Part shown: in pieces, positions 4,119 through 6,891 of the stretch | How positions within the stretch are numbered: position 1 is the stretch's first letter | Layout of the letters: every line of letters starts with the position of its first letter | NCBI GenBank assembly: GCA_900557585.1 | Contig: USTJ01000037.1 | Location: forward strand, 1-6,891 | Direction of reading: 5' to 3' | Length of the DNA stretch: 6,891 bases | From: an uncultured Eubacteriales bacterium | Lineage (GTDB): Bacteria; Bacillota; Clostridia; Christensenellales; UBA1242 | Notes under the pieces: model-generated | What the model saw: only the letters and a program-made list of their open reading frames with translations | Told to the model about the DNA's origin: nothing | Database searches by the model: none | Position numbers and translations under genes: made by a program

Positions 4119-6620
4119 ATGCCAACAAATGAATCTGGTATTGATAGCGATTTGATTCGTGGTCATATTGATACTATCATTCTTAAAGCGCTTTTCGAAG
4201 GCGATAAATATGGCTATGAAATCTGTAAAGAGGTTGAAGAACGCAGTGGCGGAACCTATGAACTTAAACAACCAACTCTTTACAGTTGCTTAAAACGTCT
4301 TGAATCGCAAAAACTTATTTCATCATATTGGACAGACAGTGAGATTGGTGGCAAGCGCCATTATTATAAACTCCCCGACATTGGCAAAGAAACATATCAG
4401 AAAAACCAAGATGATTGGAATCGTTCAAGGGTTATCATTGATAGCCTTATTTCCAATGGCGAAAAACCTCAATTTATCATCTCTCCAACATCAAACAAAG
4501 AAATAGACAATCTTCAAAAACAAGTTGAAGACCTTAAAAAACAACTTGAAGACGAAAAACAAAACAAACCAGAACCACAAGTTGAAGAAAAAATTGTTTA
4601 TGTTCCTGCTGAACCTGAAACAAAAATTGTCTATGTTCCAATAAGCGAAGAAACTACAACATCTTCTGAAAAAAGCGAAGAGAAAACTTTCACAACAATT
4701 GAAACCGACCAAAGTGACTCTTTCATTCCTTGGGCATATGCCGATGAGAAAACCGAAGAAGAAACCGACAAAAATGAAGACGCAAAAGACTTTGCCTCTC
4801 CTTCTGAAACTTTTGAAGAAAGTGTTGAAGATGAAAATGACGATCTTGGCAAACCGGTTTTAAACGAAGACGAAGTTGCCTCTTCTGCTGTTGACTATGA
4901 AACAGATTTGGTTTCAAGCGAAACCAAGCCTGCCGAAGAACAAGACGGTGAGCAAACAGTGAAATATGTTCAACTTTCAGACAACTTCATTGCACGCGTT
5001 GCTTCAAATGGCGAAATTTTGTCTGTTGAAAAAGCACCAATAAAAGACGAATCTTCCGAAGAAGAAACCCAAGTTGAAGAGCAAAAAATTGTTGAAGACG
5101 AAGAAGACTCTCCTGCACAAGCATCTGTTTTTGAAGAAACAAACGACAATCTTGTTTTTGATGATGAACCAAAAGCCGAAGAGACTGCGGAAAATGATGA
5201 CGATGTTGATATCATGGCGCTTCTTGGTCACACTGCACCAGCACAAATTGAACAAAATCAAAAAGAACTTTTGGAAACTTCAAAAGAAGAACAACTTTTA
5301 ATTTCAAAAGAAGAAAAACCTCAACTTGAAAGTTCAAACAACACTCCTGCCTATGAAGAATCTTCTGCTCCATTCGAGTTTAAAATTGAAGATGATTTCG
5401 ATGCAAACAAAAGTTTCTTTGATGCACAGGAAAAACAAACCGATGAGTTCTATTCTGCCCCAGTTGAAAAAATTGCAGGCAAAGAAGAACAATTTGAAGA
5501 TAAAGACCATTCTCTTGACTTTGATTTTGAAAAGTTCAAAGAAAACCATATGGATAAAGATTTGAAAGATGAAATCGAAGGAGAAAGTTCTGCTGAAAAC
5601 GCAGAGGAAAACACTTCCGAAGAAGAAACCGAAGAGGTCTCAAATGCTCCTGTATATCATGATTTTGGCGCTGTTCGCAAAAATTATGACGAAGCAGACT
5701 TGACAGCATATAACCCAGATGCAATCTATCAAGATCCAGACAAGGTTCAAGAAGAAAAAACTTCTGAAACCCATTCATATTCACTTTTTGACGAAGATGA
5801 TTTGCTTGAAAACAATGATGAAGACTATTCACATTCTTCTTCTGAAAAAGAGGAATCTACCCAATCTTTGTGGGAAAACAACAATGAAGAAACTGAAAAA
5901 ACAGAAGAAACCGAGCCTGAACACATGGACAAAGCAATGCCATTTTACGAGGCAACCGATGGCTACGATTCAATGAAAACCAACTATACCGATGAGGTTT
6001 ATAAAGAAAAATTGTCTTCTCTCATGACCTATCAAGCAAATGATGGCGCAAGAGAAAACTATAAAATGCTCACCTCTCCAAAAGATTTCAAAGACCTTAA
6101 AGCAGAGTTTGAAGAAGAAGGAATCATTGTAAAACCACACACAAAAATGGTTAAAGAGTCAAAAAGCACAAGGTCATATATCGAGTCAAACAAACTCAAC
6201 GTTGTGAACTCTTGGACAGCATATGGAATTGTTGCATTTTTTGTAACACTCACCTTCCTTATCATGAACAACTATAAATCAAGTTTTTCAACTTTTGATT
6301 TTTCTGCAAAATATTTCTTGATTGGACTTGCAGTTTTAATGATTGTTCCAATCATCTATTCTATCATCTATTTTGTGAACCCATATAGAAAGAAACCAGC
6401 ACGATATGCACACCGAATATATGTTCTGTTTGCACTGCTTTTAACAATTCAATTGCTGATTATTATTTATTCAATCAACTTGCAACTTGGTTTTTATAGC
6501 ATTCACCAAGAAAACTACAATCACCTTTATTGGATTGTGCCAACCATTCTTTCGGCATATCCACTTGTAGATGCGATATTACATGGTGTATACTTTTCAG
6601 GTCGCAACTTCCACGTTTAA
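4119..6620 (+). CDS. PadR-family regulator fused to acidic linker and 4-TM membrane domain
   Basis: The product has 833 residues. Residues 7-100 are a PadR-type winged-helix DNA-binding domain: GHIDTIILKALFEGDKYGYE, then QPTLYSCLKRLESQKLISSY (recognition-helix region) and the wing GGKRHYYKL. Residues 126-150 form a short coiled coil (IDNLQKQVEDLKKQLEDEK). Residues 151-605 are Glu/Asp/Ser/Thr-rich and probably disordered, about 30% acidic by hand count, with a duplicated KIVYVP motif (158-163, 169-174). Residues 606-693 are a mixed-charge, likely folded juxtamembrane segment. Four hydrophobic helices follow near 699-719, 731-752, 766-788 and 803-826, leaving a short GRNFHV tail. With the DNA-binding end in the cytoplasm, four helices put both ends inside. 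Ordinary PadR proteins are soluble and 100-200 residues long. The ATG at 4119 is chosen because AGGGG (4107-4111) sits seven bases upstream; the ATG at 4104 would place that site inside the gene. No frameshift is seen. Autoregulation and control of the divergent hydrolase gene are inferences; the signal sensed is unknown. Confidence 0.9.
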   Translation: MPTNESGIDSDLIRGHIDTIILKALFEGDKYGYEICKEVEERSGGTYELKQPTLYSCLKRLESQKLISSYWTDSEIGGKRHYYKLPDIGKETYQKNQDDWNRSRVIIDSLISNGEKPQFIISPTSNKEIDNLQKQVEDLKKQLEDEKQNKPEPQVEEKIVYVPAEPETKIVYVPISEETTTSSEKSEEKTFTTIETDQSDSFIPWAYADEKTEEETDKNEDAKDFASPSETFEESVEDENDDLGKPVLNEDEVASSAVDYETDLVSSETKPAEEQDGEQTVKYVQLSDNFIARVASNGEILSVEKAPIKDESSEEETQVEEQKIVEDEEDSPAQASVFEETNDNLVFDDEPKAEETAENDDDVDIMALLGHTAPAQIEQNQKELLETSKEEQLLISKEEKPQLESSNNTPAYEESSAPFEFKIEDDFDANKSFFDAQEKQTDEFYSAPVEKIAGKEEQFEDKDHSLDFDFEKFKENHMDKDLKDEIEGESSAENAEENTSEEETEEVSNAPVYHDFGAVRKNYDEADLTAYNPDAIYQDPDKVQEEKTSETHSYSLFDEDDLLENNDEDYSHSSSEKEESTQSLWENNNEETEKTEETEPEHMDKAMPFYEATDGYDSMKTNYTDEVYKEKLSSLMTYQANDGARENYKMLTSPKDFKDLKAEFEEEGIIVKPHTKMVKESKSTRSYIESNKLNVVNSWTAYGIVAFFVTLTFLIMNNYKSSFSTFDFSAKYFLIGLAVLMIVPIIYSIIYFVNPYRKKPARYAHRIYVLFALLLTIQLLIIIYSINLQLGFYSIHQENYNHLYWIVPTILSAYPLVDAILHGVYFSGRNFHV

Positions 6621-6745
6621 CGACGAATTTCACACGCATAAAGCAAAAAACAAAAAAGTCTCAGACCGAGATGAATGCAAATTCAATCTCGTCCTGAGGC
6701 TTTTTCATTTTGTTGCTTTCTGCATGCAAACTTCGCCGTTAAACG
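6614..6745. repeat. 132-bp imperfect palindrome over the PadR-like stop codon
   Basis: The left arm (6614-6676) and right arm (6681-6745) are inverted copies around a GCAA loop. The outer 14 bases CGTTTAACGACGAA (6614-6627) match the complement of 6732-6745 at 13 positions, and AAAGCA (6640-6645) pairs with TGCTTT (6714-6719). Overall about 50 of 65 positions agree by hand alignment with two small indels. The left arm includes the last codon and TAA stop of the PadR-like gene. It may be a MITE-like or REP-like element, or an extended terminator. Confidence 0.65.
6653..6705. terminator. Strong bidirectional intrinsic terminator
   Basis: AAAAAGTCTCAG (6653-6664) pairs with CTGAGGCTTTTT (6694-6705) over 12 positions with one wobble. 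After a small internal loop, CGAGAT pairs with ATCTCG and GAAT with ATTC around a GCAA tetraloop. The A tract before and T tract after the stem allow termination on both strands. It closes the PadR-like transcript 33 bases after its stop and could serve a convergent gene to the right. Confidence 0.88.
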
Positions 6746-6868
6746 AATAATCAAAATAAGAAAAAATAAACAAAGTGTACGCATATAGGCAGATTTTAAT
6801 TGCAAATACTATTCTGTCCTGGATTTTTTTTAAAATTGCCTTATCTTTGCAAATTTTGCCTTTATACT
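6746..6868. other. AT-rich spacer, nothing recognised
   Basis: I see no reading frame, RNA gene or convincing promoter between the palindrome and the right edge. A TATACT hexamer at 6863-6868 has no good partner at -35. Confidence 0.4.
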
Positions 6869-6891
6869 AGGAAGTTCCGCCTCTCTGACGA
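6869..6891. repeat. Possible edge of an interspersed repeat, cut by the window end
   Basis: The last bases, AGGAAGTTCCGCCTCTCTGA then CGA, change abruptly in composition from the AT-rich spacer before them. From memory, similar strings begin short, GC-richer interspersed repeats in gut Clostridia genomes. The rest lies outside the window, so this is only a suggestion. Confidence 0.25.

Noticed and set aside
4491..5976. Numerous short frames overlapping the PadR-like gene in other frames
   Set aside because: They arise from the repetitive GAA/GAAGAA codon use of the acidic linker; the long plus-strand frame has a start, ribosome binding site, domains and terminator.

Overview
This window looks like chromosomal DNA from an AT-rich, Gram-positive-type bacterium, most likely an uncultured low-GC Bacillota (Clostridia or relative). 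The reasons are very low GC outside genes, AGGAG-type ribosome binding sites, sigma-A-like promoters, intrinsic terminators with T-tracts, and the gene families present. TGG encodes Trp at the conserved GRWG motif and TGA/TAG/TAA all serve as stops, so a standard code is likely. Finer taxonomy is not supportable.

Layout. The window opens with the last 27 codons of seryl-tRNA synthetase (1-85) and its terminator. About 3.1 kb of gene-poor DNA follows (140-3170). It holds one plausible small two-helix membrane protein (788-1099), a degenerate tandem array with a period of about 55 bp (clear from 1089 to 1630, decaying to about 1917), and a strand-composition switch from A-rich to T-rich centred on a perfect 11-bp hairpin (2124-2151). 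It also holds three perfect 11-bp tandem repeats and a patch of visibly higher GC with several dyads (3060-3170).

The right half is ordinary gene space. A YgjP/DUF45 zinc-metallohydrolase gene (3208-3888, minus) and a long plus-strand gene (4119-6620) diverge from a 230-bp intergenic region with promoters and dyads. The plus-strand gene is the most interesting item. It encodes an N-terminal PadR winged-helix DNA-binding domain, a short coiled coil, about 450 residues of acidic low-complexity linker, and four C-terminal transmembrane helices. It reads as a membrane-tethered transcription regulator. Its stop codon lies inside a 132-bp imperfect palindrome whose core is a strong bidirectional terminator.

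How the parts may work together. The PadR-like protein probably controls its own promoter and perhaps the divergent hydrolase gene, with the membrane domain as sensor or anchor. This is inference from layout; no operator has been demonstrated. The gene-poor left half has no evident function beyond its repeats and hairpins. Promoters and operators given here were found by eye.
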